From Phycomyces nitens (Eukaryota > Mucoromycota > Mucoromycetes > Mucorales > Phycomycetaceae), in NCBI GenBank assembly GCA_022702545.1, contig JAHRBC010000004.1, positions 2,294,001-2,358,000 of the forward strand: 64,000 nt of DNA. Reading direction: 5' to 3'. The notes beneath the pieces were generated by a model that saw only the letters and a program-made list of their open reading frames with translations, searched no databases and was not told where the DNA came from. This document shows, one piece after another, positions 11,351 to 24,787 of this stretch (positions within the stretch are counted from its first letter, which is position 1; the number at the start of each line of letters is the position of its first letter). Position numbers and translations under genes: made by a program.

Positions 11351-14300
11351 ATTACAAATATATTTCTTTTTACATGTAAAAATTAATAACAATATTGACA
11401 ATAATAATAATAATGCTAATAACTATATTAACGATATTAACGATAATATTATGTAAATATGAATTATTTATGTATATGTATATATGTATATAAAAAGGCC
11501 TTTTGCGATTATGTGATATTTCTTTGGTTTGTTGACTCTTGGACTGAGTTTAATATGTTGGCGATCCCCCCCAGAACCAAAAAAGAAAAACCGTCTATTT
11601 GAGTTTGTCACAAGAAATACTAGTTGAAAGGAGAAGGGTTTAGAGTCAAAAGAAGAATAGAGTAATAATGATCTTAATAAGGAAAACATGCTGTTCTTGA
11701 CCCAATCTTTCGAATATTAGAAAAAGGTTGATTGGTATATGCCAATTTAGTAATAAATAGTTTTTAAAAATAAAGTACCCATGCCATGGAATGACAAACT
11801 TCTGTCAAAGTGAAGGTCAAGAGGCCAAGTTATATAGGGAGCATTATTGCTTGAACCGCGGAAAAAGTGGTGTACATTTTTTTTTTCAAAAAAAAAGTCT
11901 TTACAAATAGTACACGTTGATTGGAATAGTTTCAAAGAAAAATATTTAATTATTCCAAAGATATATCTTTGATTTCAATCGTGTGCTTTGGAAAAAGGGT
12001 ACATTACAGCCTCAATACTTGGCTTGGTACCTCTGTCTAATATATAAATATATACACATGTAATCAGTACTGGTCAATAGAGGACTGTATGCAAGACAGT
12101 AGTACGGTGAAGTTCTCTTTCATCACGCTCAATTTCCTATTTCAGAATAGTTATCAAAAGTGACTGTTTTACTCTGTAGGATAGTTATGAAAAGACATAC
12201 AGCAACGTATTTTGCTCCTTAAAATACAAGAATATTTGTCTGTTTATTTGGTAACAATCTTTGTTTTGAGGGATACTTTAGGGTGTTGATCTATTGTGCT
12301 CATGATACACAATTAGTCGAATAATCATATTAATAAACATGAAATATTTGTGTATATAAATGTTTACTATTTTAAAGAGTGTGCGTTGAAAGCATGGTCT
12401 TGTGAGACTGGAGCCTAAGCCATACTAATCGCACTATATGTAACACTTGACGATCCTTATCGAGTCGGCGTAGACAATCAGTGAAACATTGTAGGATAGA
12501 ATTCTTGCGGAGAATGGCATTTGAGGTGCTCGCGTCAAGAAGACCGTGCCTGAAAACAAAAAATCCTCGACCATTAAGGCATCTCTCGCGCCCTAGATGA
12601 TTCTATTGGCTATGTCGTAAAAGAGAGTTTAATGATCTCTACTTGATATTTTAAATAGAGCGTATTACATGTGCCCTAAATTATGAACCATTATTCTGTT
12701 CCATAAAATCACCATTAGATTCGAGACTTGTGGGCATCTCTGTATTTTATATTATATTCTGTATAATAACAGAATATTTAATATCCAAAATAATTTACTC
12801 GTCAATAGAAAGAACAGCAATAGTATTAATATTAATATTATTATATTTGTTAGAATCTCGCGCTCTTAGCCATTGGAGAACTATTAATTATATTTACAAA
12901 GCGGCGACTTCATTGAGTTTTGTTTTCCAAGCCTTAAAAAAAGTAATAATTATTTTACTTTAAAATTAATTTATTATTTTGATTTTGATAATAATTTATT
13001 ATAATATTCCCAAAGATCTAGGTATTCTTTATCTTTACCGATTCGATCTAAAGATGCTCTTCTTTCTGCATATTCTTTTTGTTCTGTTTGATCTCCAATA
13101 ATTTTCTATAGCTGTTACAATTTACGGCATTTTTTTAAAATAATAATAATAATAGCAATTACTATCAAATACCCAGAATCTATATATCTCTATGAAAAAA
13201 AAAGTAATCATGTCAGATGAATCAATGTTTACCCTATCTTTTGTGCTATAGAATAACAACACGTAAATCGCCAATTTGCTGCTATTATTGTCTAAACCTA
13301 TCAGGTAAAAGTATTTTGTTTATTAGGAGGGTGTGTCAAGGCTTTGCGCCTGTAGGTAGCCCATGAGATCTGTAGAATATATATATATATAAAAGGGTAC
13401 AAGGACAAAAAAAAAGAGTAGTAGTGTTTGACACGGTAGAACAGAGATAGTAGTCAGTGAGGAAGAAAAGAGAGCAGAGAAAAAAAACGTCTGGTGGGGG
13501 GAAAATCTAAATCTATCAAACACTAATTCACGCGTAATTTTATTTATTATGATTATTAATTAGCCAATCATTAGAACATTGGTTTGATTTTTGTATTGCA
13601 TCTTTAAGCCAATAAATATTTTATTAAATACTCGATAAATACGTAAATAAAGGTCTGTTGGTTATAAAAGAGAAACTACACATCTTTGTAGATACTTGAT
13701 TTATACTATTGGTTGAAAATATAGCCATGCTTGATTTTGAAAACATCAAAAATTATATATTATTAATCATAGTAGCTAATCGAGATTTTCTTGTTTCTAT
13801 ACAAGAGCACATTGTTCAATACACAATACTAATATTTTGAGATGCAAGTTTTTGTAGATGTTTGTGATTAGAGCTAATGTCTAATTGGTCAATTATTTGG
13901 ATGGAATCTCATCAATTGCCTCAATCATAATCATTATTAGATTGAAAAATTATTTACGAATCCCTCGCAGATTTATGTTTTGTAATTAGATGAATCTCAT
14001 ATGCTATCTTGCTTTTTATTATTATTAAAACAATTAACAAGTTGCTATCCTCTTTGTAGTCATGTTGATTCTCAAGTATACATCTATATGTGTATGTGTA
14101 CAGATTCTTATTATTATTTTTTAAATAAATCACTATTACTCTATTATGATTTTTAGTATAACCATTCTATAAATAGTAATGTTATAATATCTTGAAAAAA
14201 TTTGTCTACATTCCGTAGATTCGCTTAAACACTTTTGGCTTATTCTTTACGATTTTCATACAAAAAGTTCAACTGAAAAATAGACTATAAAACATTCAGT

Positions 14301-17300
14301 CTGAAACAATCCGAGTTTTGAGATTGAATGATATGAAGAAGAAAAAATCAGACGAATCAAACTTTGTTTTTGCCCTGAGATTTCCCAGAAAAGGGGTCTG
14401 ATTGGACCAATAAAATAAAAATACCCTTCGTTATTTAAATTAAAATATATGCTTGCGAGAGAGGATTTTATGCTGTCCTGGTAAAATAGTACAACTAGAT
14501 GGGTGGTTGGGAGTTATTGGATTCTATAGAATACCCTAGGGCAAAAGATATCTTTTCGAATATACTCTGTAATGAACATCATATCATTGGACATATTGAC
14601 ATTTCTGTTCCACAGGTATTATACTTTTTTTAGATTAGTGTCTAGTGGACCAGCTTATATTTTCTCTTGTAGTTTTCCATGTTTATTCTGTGAAAACGGC
14701 CACGAATACCTATCGTAATATTACTATATATATATGTTGACCAAATATGACTTGCTTTTGATACCCTAAACTCATTGATAGCAATTAGAGCTTGCCAAGC
14801 CTTTCTCTCTACTCAAGATATTGGTACACATTGAAGGCACCAGGGCTCAGCCTGAAATTTATTTTGATCTTTATTCTTCCAGTTTAAAGTACCCCTTTAT
14901 TGCAATATGTAAGCGAGATCTTATTAGATATGCGTGGCTTTTCATCTTTGAAGTACTTTGATAAATCGTCAAGATATTCAAATATATTTTAAATACTTTA
15001 AAGCACCAATTAAATATTCGATTGATAGTAATCAGCTTATGTAGCCTTTAAAGGTATGTTTGTTTCGAGAGCGTTTATATAAAGATATTTTTTTGAGACC
15101 CAATTCCTTTCCCTGGGGGACTCCCATCGCTATCCATATTATAGTACTCGGCCAAATAAAGCAAATGTGTCTTTTATTGTCGGGGTCAACAGAACAGGGA
15201 TAAAAGTGCTGTTCTATTTCTTGAACTGGGAAGTCTTGTAACTTTAGTATAGCTCTTGTTATCGACAAAATAGTACATGATTTTCAGCAAAAGCAAATCA
15301 TACAAGTTTGTCAATTGAGATATAAACTATATATAAACATTGAGTTTACTACCTCTGGAATTTAAGCTAGTCTCCAAGATTAAAGATTAGGTTTAGTGTA
15401 GAGTCATTACAACTAGGAACCTATGGATACCATAGTCCCCCAAGTGTGAGAAGAAATAAGAGAATTTTTTGAATCATAAAAGGCAAAAAAGGGGAAAAAA
15501 GTGAGCTAATATTAATAAAATGTGAGCTAAGCCCTATTTTACACTTTGGCGCTGTGAAATGCGATTAGCTTCTCAAAACTGCAAAGATTGTTAATTGTGT
15601 CTTAAAATAACATATGCATTCTTTTCATGATGGTTCATGCCTCTTTTGTTCCAAAGTTGGCAAAGGCGAAACATTTGAATAAAGGTCCTTGGGCATGATT
15701 GAATGGAATCTCGTTTATAATATTCACAACTTTGGTATCTGGCAATCTTGGTTACATATGGACTATCAATATTGATAAGACACCAACCTGGACATGAGAA
15801 ACAAAACAATGGAGATTATTGAGAGATAGATGACATAAAAGATATAGCTTTTTTTTTCTGCTGTTAATTTCCACAATTAAGACTTTGTATTTATCTAATA
15901 TATTTTTAAAGGCAAAAATATCAAAGGAGGGGTTTTACGAGTTGCTTTTGTAACCGAAAGTTAAGGCAAATGGTGTTTTATATTTGTAAAACCAAGGGGC
16001 TAATTAATAATAGGGCCATGGCTTAAACTCTTTGAGCTTCCAAAGAAAGACACTGTCAAAAGTATCACCCGTTTGTAACCTAGACAAATATGTCTGCTTG
16101 TGGCTGTTTGACAATCTGTAAACTAATGTTAATATATATATATATATATAGTGTGCAAGACATACCTTTTGACATTTAGCTTAAAAGACAAGATGGTTTA
16201 TAATGTAGATTAAATAACGATAAAAAATGCCTTGAAAAATTTCAGTGCAGTAGTTTCACATGCTATTGATATCACTTGGCAGTAATATAGCAGTATATTT
16301 TTTTTGACACACTCGAGAGTATTAAGCTCTCGACAAGTATTGAAAAGGTGAATAATGTGAGTATATATTGGTTGAAGCGCTTTAGTAATAGTGTCTCTAT
16401 AAGCAGCTTTGATTACCGAGTACCAGATGGTCTATTGAAATAATTCATTTGACAAGATTTGTGGTTGGAGAAATTGTTGTTTTTGGCTAATGTGTAGCCG
16501 CCATTGTTCCACGATTTGGATACTAAGCCATTTGTACCGGTGAAAGCAAGTACCGTACTCCTTTCTTGTGACGCTTCTGTACTTTTGTTTATACTTGGTG
16601 GAAACCTGGGCTAATATATAGTTGTATAATAATCAACGATTGGTTTTTATGAGTCGATATTGAGAATGTTGATCGATTGATTGATTATGTAAAGAACCTA
16701 GTGCTGGGGTAATGGGTGTATGTATTTGGGCAAGAAGATAAAGTGAAATTACAATGCCTGGAAGTACAGACATTTGCATTGGGATGCTAATGTAAAGTGA
16801 TTATTTACATTTAAAGAACAATGATTTATACCTTTTTCATGCAAAGCACAGCTTCTTGGCGATCTCTATATAGAGTTTTGTACTCTAAAGACAGAAACAT
16901 TCTTCGTATGGGATTTACTGCCCTTTGTAAGCGTATGCTTGATTATATTTCAACAGAGATCCAACTTGTTTCTTTTTTGCAAAGATAATGTAGGTCTGAC
17001 TGACAGAAGTCTCTTGATAAAATTCCATTTTTATTATTATTATTATTATTGGATTGTTTCAAGCCAAATTTTCATCATGTTCATTTTAGGTTAAAACTGG
17101 CATAATCACATTTTGTGAATCCCCGATATTTCAAAAAGAAAACAGTTTGAATACAAGCATTGTTGTTTTTAGGAGTCACCCTATCCATGCTTGTTTAATA
17201 TAATCTACAAAACTCTAACCTCTTTATAAAACATGCTAATAATAGAAATACAAGCTTCTTTATCCTCAAAGTCCATCAATTGATCTCTTTTTATTACTTA

Positions 17301-17442
17301 GGAGAGGATCGGAAGCTGAATGTTGAGCTATGCATTTGGATTTCTGCTGTCAACTCCACTCACAATAGCTCTACTTATATTCTAGAGCCATTCAATTTCA
17401 CCCCCTTTTTCTCTTCTTTCAATTCTCTCTTTCTCCTTAACA
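11351..17442. other. 6-kb AT-rich gene desert
   Basis: Stop codons crowd all frames; only chance reading frames of fewer than 100 codons are seen. TA and ATT microsatellites occur (for example near 13377, 16130 and 17033). One minus-strand stretch near 13.0 kb has protein-like composition and is listed separately. Otherwise I see no coding gene, tRNA or element ends. Confidence 0.6.
12974..13106 (-). pseudogene. Possible terminal-exon fragment of an unknown protein
   Basis: The minus strand reads about 44 codons rich in charged residues (for example 'EYAERRASLDRIGKDKEY' and 'LDLWEYYNKLL') up to a TAA. It is preceded by a CTATAG that could be a splice acceptor. The composition differs from the AT-driven K/I/N/Y peptides around it. 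No upstream exons could be joined. It may be a gene relic or chance; I do not recognise it. Confidence 0.2.
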
Positions 17443-17992
17443 ATGACCTTTGACTTTGAAGAACGACCAGGCAATATGTTTGACTGTATATCATCCTCAG
17501 ACAGTCTAGTAGTCTGTGTCAGTGAAGACATGCGTCTCAGTAAAGGTTTCTATCACACATAATCCCACGTCCTTCATCTAATACACACCTAAAGGCATAT
17601 CCGCAACCTTTCGTCAAAAGTTTGGCAATGTTCACCAACTCCAGGCCCAAAAGAAGTCTGTCGGACAAGTGGCGTGTCTTTCTCTAGGCCAAAGACGACA
17701 CGTATTTTATCTGATTACGAGACCAAGGATCTACAATAGACCTAGTTACGCCGACCTGGAAGCGTGTTTAATTGCCCTCAGAAACACTTGCGAGAGTCTG
17801 GGCGTCCTCAGTCTGGCAATTCCACAAGAGCTAGGTACTGGCCTCGACGCACTACAAGAAAAGCATGTCAAGGACTATCTCTTTAAAACATTCTCAGGTA
17901 AGTAGAGTTATTTGCTCTTTTACTTTCTTAGCTGACATAATTCCACTCTAGGCTGGCCAGGAAAAATGGTCATGTACGCCAATGATCACTAG
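17443..17992 (+). CDS. TARG1/OARD1-like macrodomain protein (ADP-ribose ester hydrolase family)
   Basis: Single-domain macro protein of 148 aa, predicted to bind ADP-ribose or ADP-ribose-1''-phosphate. Exons are 17443-17545, 17595-17897 and 17952-17992. The start 'GNMFDCISSSDSLVVCVSED' aligns with the human OARD1/TARG1 opening. Further matches are 'FRQKFGNV', 'QKKSVGQVA', 'HVFYLIT' and 'GLDALQ', and the length is nearly identical to human OARD1 (152 aa). In the human enzyme Lys84 and Asp125 are catalytic. Here the Asp is kept (GLD), but the Lys after 'YLIT' is Arg, and the glycine-rich MGAG loop reads LSKG. So binding is likely, while hydrolysis by the human mechanism is doubtful. Fungal Poa1 phosphatase is the alternative close relative. 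Confidence 0.85.
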
Positions 17993-20900
17993 GATACTCT
18001 TTAAACATGTATTAAACACAAATACCCGCCCCTTTAGCTTTTCAATTTAAAAATAAAGGCATTCTTTGCTTGCTAGCCTTTTAAACACTTGATTCTATAA
18101 AGAAATGACAAGTTTCAAGATCATTATATCTTTCTTGATCCTCAATGGAAAAAAAAGTCACGCAAACCAGTTTAGAAAAGAAAGAAAAGAAAATCAAAGC
18201 ATTTTAACAATGTCAACCAAGATCTAAATTATCAATCAAGCGCAAGTCAAAAGTACCTAGATTACTCTCATTAGTCAGATTCCCTTGAAACTGTTGCAAG
18301 GCCTACCATTAGCGTTAGAATTATTGGAATGTCCCGGTAATCAATATAGAGTGTCATTCGTCACATCATGGAGTACGCCAGTCATTTGGATACAACAGCA
18401 GATATAATGCGTCCGAGAAATTTAGAAAGCAATCGTACGAGACAATCCATTTAATTAATTTCTCAAGGACCAATTCAATTCAACATTAGTCAGCGCGAAC
18501 ATCATTTATATCTTGACCTTGGGTTTGGCAAGCGATATGGCTTGTAATCCACTGTGGGTGACACATAAGCCTTGGCCGACAGTGTACAAAAAAAAAACCA
18601 AACTTTTTATTTTTATTTTTGGTGAATGATGATTTGGCAGGCTAGAATTGATAAGGAGTAAAGAGAGTTTATCTAGTAAGATGAACCTAATTATTACCAG
18701 AGAAAGAAGAAGAAGAAGAAAGATAATTTTTGGTGAGATATCTGTGATGTTAAACACTTTGGACACGTAGAATGGTTTGTTGGATATAACATCTATCGAC
18801 AATTGATAAAGGGCACAGGAAGAATTGGATTTGGAGCATTTTCAAGTGCTGCCAAGAAAAAGCCAAAGATGTTATTATTATTATTATTATTAGTCTTAAT
18901 ATTTCTATAAATGATCTCTAGACCATATCATTTCTGGTTGTAAGAACCAAATGCTGCCTAAATTCATTACAGAATTGGTCTGTGTACTTGTAATAGAGAT
19001 TTTCTCTGCAGTATCTTGGGAGCCAAAGGAATACTTTGTCCATACTATGAATATCACTCTTGTTTACCTATTGATTACTCAACACAGCCCTCAATTGCCT
19101 TTTGTCTGGACACAACTAAATGAAAATAAAAGCTAAAGATATTGATTGGTCATGATGATGTGCTTGTAAGATATTCTTTGTGCTTGTCCAGATTACAAAA
19201 AAAAAGGTTGCTTTTTATAGTATCTAGAATCCACACTCTGGATAAATCCGAAATGCTTCTGACCAATCCATTCAAAGCAAAACAAAAAAGTATTACCAAA
19301 TTAAGAAATAAACTATTCCAAGACTTTTCATTGGCAGGCTAAAAATAACCAAATCTGGATAAAGTTATTCAGGCTCTATATGTTTGCAAATAAGTATACC
19401 TTTTAAGTGTCTCCACGAACAGGTATTCCAACAAGCAATATCGCAGACAATACTATGGTGTGAGGGTTGGTGACCGTAAAGAAAATGATAATATAACTAT
19501 TGCTTCATTTTTATATTTTAAGCTATTTTATTATCTCGGCAGATTTTATTTAAAAGGTAATGTCACCAATGTCAATTCCTAAAAGTCAGAGACAGTCTCT
19601 TTCTTTCTTTTTTCTGTAGCAAGTTAGTTTCAGTACCCTGACAAGATCTTGCAAGTTCTCAGGTTACTCTGGCTATTGAAGATGTCAGGCATTCTTGAGA
19701 ATAATAATTTTTGGCATAAAGGCTTAATTCATAAGTTGACGAAAACCCCCAGTAAAATTAAAAATTATACTCTCTCTTTTTTTTTGGTATTTTATTTTAC
19801 ACTTGAATTATTGATGGCTCTTGTAAAGACTTGTTTTTAAGTGATATGAAACAATAAATTTGGGAACCAAGAGTTAACAAAGTTTATTGAGCTAGAAACC
19901 CAAGTTTTGTATTACAAAGGTGCAATGTCCATAATGAACTTCAAGGCTAGATTTCAAAGAGATTAGACTAGCTTATCAAGAATTTAATTTTATATAATAT
20001 CCATAGACATATTGTCCTTGGACACTGTATATATAATTTTCATGCCTCAATGTCTTTGCATGATATATCAGAATTTGTTAAAGGTGTATCTGGCTTTATT
20101 AAGAAGTTTTGGTATGATTACTCAAGTGTAGTATTCTAAAAAATAAAAACATATAAAAGTACTGTGGGATGTTTATCACTCTTTACACTACTAATCTTTA
20201 GGTCATGTTGCCTTTTAACTTTTGAATATATCAATTAACAGTGATAGTATTACTATTCTTTATAATTTTCTATTAATATTAATACCAACATGAATGATAT
20301 ATTTATCAAGCCTTTTTTTTTTACTACTGCTATACTTTACTCGATTTATTACATCTCTTTCTAACAAAAAACAATAGATTATATTGGGTTGCTAATCTAT
20401 AGCCTGTTGAATCTTGTAATAGGCATTAAATTTATCCCTCTATTTCTATTATCGTTCAAGGTATGCTACCATTTAATATAATATAATCTCTCGATATATC
20501 TTGAAGAATTGATTATATTAATCTATAGCAGCCTAGAATTTATAGCAACACTTTTATCAATACTATATACTGTTTGATATATTAAATGAACTTTATGATA
20601 CATATATATATATATATATATATTGGACTGTACTATATATTGTTTCAAGATTCTAGAGGATACAATTGTATGCATTGCTTTATCCCAGATTATAATTTCT
20701 TGTTAATATGGAGAAATATTGCCCATTGTTCATAAACCAATACTTTTACCATCCAAAAGATAAAGAGTTACCAAAATTCTCTTGAACACCTTGCACTTTT
20801 TACAAGTCTTGAAAACAGGTTTTATTACTCTGGTTAATCTCTGTCAATATTCTATAGAGCCAAGAATATTCGATATTGATAAATTCAAGATATTCTTGTA

Positions 20901-21149
20901 TGTAATTCACTGTTGGAGCCTGTTTTCTCCTACAAAACTATTGACACTACAGAAACAAGCTGGGTTTGAATTATTGAGATACAATCACCTATAAAATACT
21001 CTTTATTTGGTAATTAATATACATACATGGTAATGCTATCTGAGTCTATTCAGTACTTTAACCAATACCTATTGCAGACGCGTGGCATACCCTTTTTTTG
21101 TCTTTTTTTTTTAAATACATTATATTTACTTTTCCGTTTCTTATCGTTA
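17993..21149. other. 3.2-kb AT-rich spacer
   Basis: No gene supported. It contains a TA dinucleotide run near 20602-20623 and scattered ATT repeats. A minus-strand stretch at 18506-18590 reads a plausible short peptide end, but I could not connect it to exons. The last 100 bp (pyrimidine-rich) are probably the leader of the peptidase gene. Confidence 0.5.
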
Positions 21150-22702
21150 ATGGCAACAGCACAAGAGACGACCCCATTCCTTGACTATGGCCAAGGAAAT
21201 AGCTCTTGGAGCAATTTCAAGAAGAATGGGGTAAAAATAAATACAAATATATAATAACAATATATATATATATATAAACAACAGGATTTATTTTCAGGCT
21301 TACAGTTCCTAATCCCATTCTTGATTGATCCTTTCTTATCGCCATTAGCTCCTCAAGACTGTGATTGCGGTGTGTGTACTTGGTGCAGTATTGGGAGGTG
21401 GATGGGCAATCTGCCATTGGGGAGAACTTCCTGGGGAATTCGGAAGAGACTTTTCGTCATTGGAAGGCTACTGCAAAGATACGCTTGCTATTCAACCTGG
21501 CGAATACGTCGACCGTCAAAAGAGATTGGCCAAGGTTCTAAAGGATGAAAAGGCCGGTGCATTGGTGGTAGAGCCAGGACCGACAATGACATATTATACC
21601 AACATTGCCTGGTCCCTTACAGAACGTCCCTTTCTCGTCGTCCTGCGTCCCGATGATGATCTTCCGTCAGGAATCAATATGACCATTGTCACACCAATGT
21701 TTGAAGCTACCAGGGCATTAGAGGCTCTCAAGCGAGCCAATTTGCCCAGTGAAATAGAACCAAGTGTGGTTGAATGGGTGGAAGATGGTTCGCCCTACAA
21801 TGCTGTCAAGAAGGCACTCGGAGACACTGCTGGAACTGTATTTGTGGACAAGGACATTAGAATGTTTGTCTTTGACGGAATCGATGATGTATCTGATGAT
21901 ATTGATGTAAAGATGGCTCCCCGGTCTATTCGTACCCTGCGTATGGTCAAGTCTTCTGCCGAGATTGACATTCTGCGTTGTGCAAACCATGCTACCTTGG
22001 CAGCCCTTCAGCTTGTCCGTACTTATGTTCAGCCTGGCATGGTTGAAAGCGAGATTTCAAAGATGATGACCGATGCACTTGAGACGGCTGGTCTTGATGA
22101 GACCTGGGTATTGGCCCTTGTTGATGAAAATGCTGCTTTCCCTCATGGTGAGCCTGGTATACAGAGAACTGTTACCGAGAACAGCACTGTTTTGATTGAT
22201 ACTGGCGGAAGACTGTTGGGTAAGGACTCTAGGCAGCTTGTGTTTTGGGTTGGCTGTATATAATGACTTTAGTTATGTAGGATATCAGGCTGATGTTACA
22301 AGAACCTTTTTCTTGAGTGACCGTGGGCACAACCAGACCATTGAAGATGCCTGGTACTCAGTGAGAAGAGCCCAAGAGAATGTACTCAACCGTAGCAATG
22401 CTGGTGATTCGTGTGCAGAGGTCGATCTTTATGCAAGACGGGTGATTGAAAAGGCTGGCTTTGGTCAGTTCTTCACCCATCGATTGGGCCACGGCATCGG
22501 TGAGGAGATGCACGAAGAGCCATATATGAACCAAGGAAACCACGAACAGCTTCTTTCTCCTGGCATGACCTTTAGCGTAGAGCCAGGAATCTATATCACT
22601 GGTGAATTTGGTATTAGACTCGAGGATATCGTTGTGGTCAACCAGGAAGGCAAGCTGGAAGTTTTGACTAGTGGACTAGCACAAAACCCATGGTCTCTTT
22701 AA
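21150..22702 (+). CDS. Membrane-anchored M24 metallopeptidase (Xaa-Pro dipeptidase/aminopeptidase-like)
   Basis: Peptidase of 457 aa predicted to cleave X-Pro bonds. Three exons: 21150-21230, 21349-22219 and 22281-22702. The N-terminal 27 residues are polar, followed by a hydrophobic segment (about residues 28-50, 'VIAVCVLGAVLGGGWAI'), so a type II signal-anchor with a lumenal or extracellular catalytic domain is likely. The creatinase N-domain follows, then the pita-bread fold with all five metal ligands: Asp in 'LIDTGG', Asp in 'ADVTRTF', His in 'HRLGHGIG', Glu in 'FSVEPGIY' and Glu in 'GIRLED'. An upstream in-frame ATG-less extension exists, but the chosen ATG gives the expected short cytosolic tail. 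Exact substrate is unknown. Confidence 0.88.
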
Positions 22703-22756
22703 ACAAAAAGAGGTTGTTTTTTTTTTATACCTGGGATACTATTAAAAGATGACATT

Positions 22757-22814
22757 TTGAATATATATATATACATATATATATATGTATATATATGTAT
22801 ATATATGTATATAT
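22757..22814 (+). repeat. TA-rich microsatellite with TATATG units
   Basis: A (TA)n tract interrupted periodically by TATATG/CATATA, able to fold back on itself. It lies in the 3' flank of the peptidase gene, just before an AATAAA. Confidence 0.7.
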
Positions 22815-22934
22815 TATACAATTTGTGATGTATTTAAAATAAAGCCTTGTAGTAAGCAGTCCCACTCTACTAATATTGTGCCATGCAGGCTATTGTGGAA
22901 ATTTTGAAAGATATATAAAGCCATTTCATTTCCA

Positions 22935-23894
<960 letters not shown>

Positions 23895-24787
23895 GTTTCT
23901 GGTCAAATGGGCGAAATTTTTGACTAAAGATTAGATTATTACCATTGATATATGCATCAATTGGCTTGAGATTTGTTTTACTTTTTGTGAAATGGCCATA
24001 ATCAATACTTATACTTGATAATTTGTGAGTTCAATGGCACATTGTGTAAACAATGTCTTGTGTTTAATGAATGACTGGAAGTGGGGTGGACTGATTTTTA
24101 TTATTAATGGCTCTGTTTCTTTACTTGGTCGATCCAATAGCCCAAGATAGCCATAGTCTTTTTTTAACATTGGCCATTGATCCAATGCCATTTACGTCTA
24201 TTTATAAAATGAATAAACAACAAAGAAGTGGTAATGAGGGATTTCCAAGATTTGCCGTTTCATTTTACAGCACTTTTATTGCCTTTAGATATCCAGGTAT
24301 ATAAAAGATACTCATAGATTGATGAGAGGGGAAATCAAATTATGTAAAGGGTAAATATTAATAGTAAAAATATGTATCTATATATATTTTATATATAAAT
24401 CTTGTCACTGCTTTTGGGATTCTTCAACAACCTTCTTTTACCAACTCCAAAAACACCCAAACAGACCATACATCTGTTCAAGGATACATAGATATCCATA
24501 TCGTATATTACAATTTTATACTTTTATAGATACATTTATAACTATAAATATAAAATACAAATACAAATACATATATATATATATATATATAATATATATA
24601 CACACATTTCATTGACCGCGTCGCTAGGCATCTCACTTGGAACCAGCCACGATCTCTAGCCTTTTTTTTCTGTAATAATAATAAAGGTAATCTCATAATG
24701 AAGAGTCAAATGCACGTCTTTACCAAAAAAAAATTAAAGATATTTATAATTACGCCATTAATATTGCCTCTTTCATTTTTCCTAGTC
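23895..24787. other. Spacer with 5' leader of the LAMMER kinase
   Basis: AT-rich, with a TA run near 24570-24600. A likely 5'-UTR intron runs from GTAATC at 24687 to CCTAG at 24785, ending just before the kinase ATG; it would remove several upstream ATGs. Confidence 0.5.

Noticed and set aside
13323..13523. 66-codon minus-strand frame near 13.4 kb
   Set aside because: Phe/Ser/Leu-rich product of a purine-rich plus strand; no partner exons and no family similarity.
15032..15268. 78-codon minus-strand frame containing 'CSVDPDNKRH', faintly like a RuvC-I region of TnpB-type proteins
   Set aside because: Single weak resemblance, no other motif nearby; not enough to call.
24698..24787. Earlier in-frame ATG for the LAMMER kinase
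   Set aside because: The extra 30 residues are hydrophobic and AT-driven and lie between a good GTAATC donor and a CCTAG acceptor, so they are better explained as a 5'-UTR intron.
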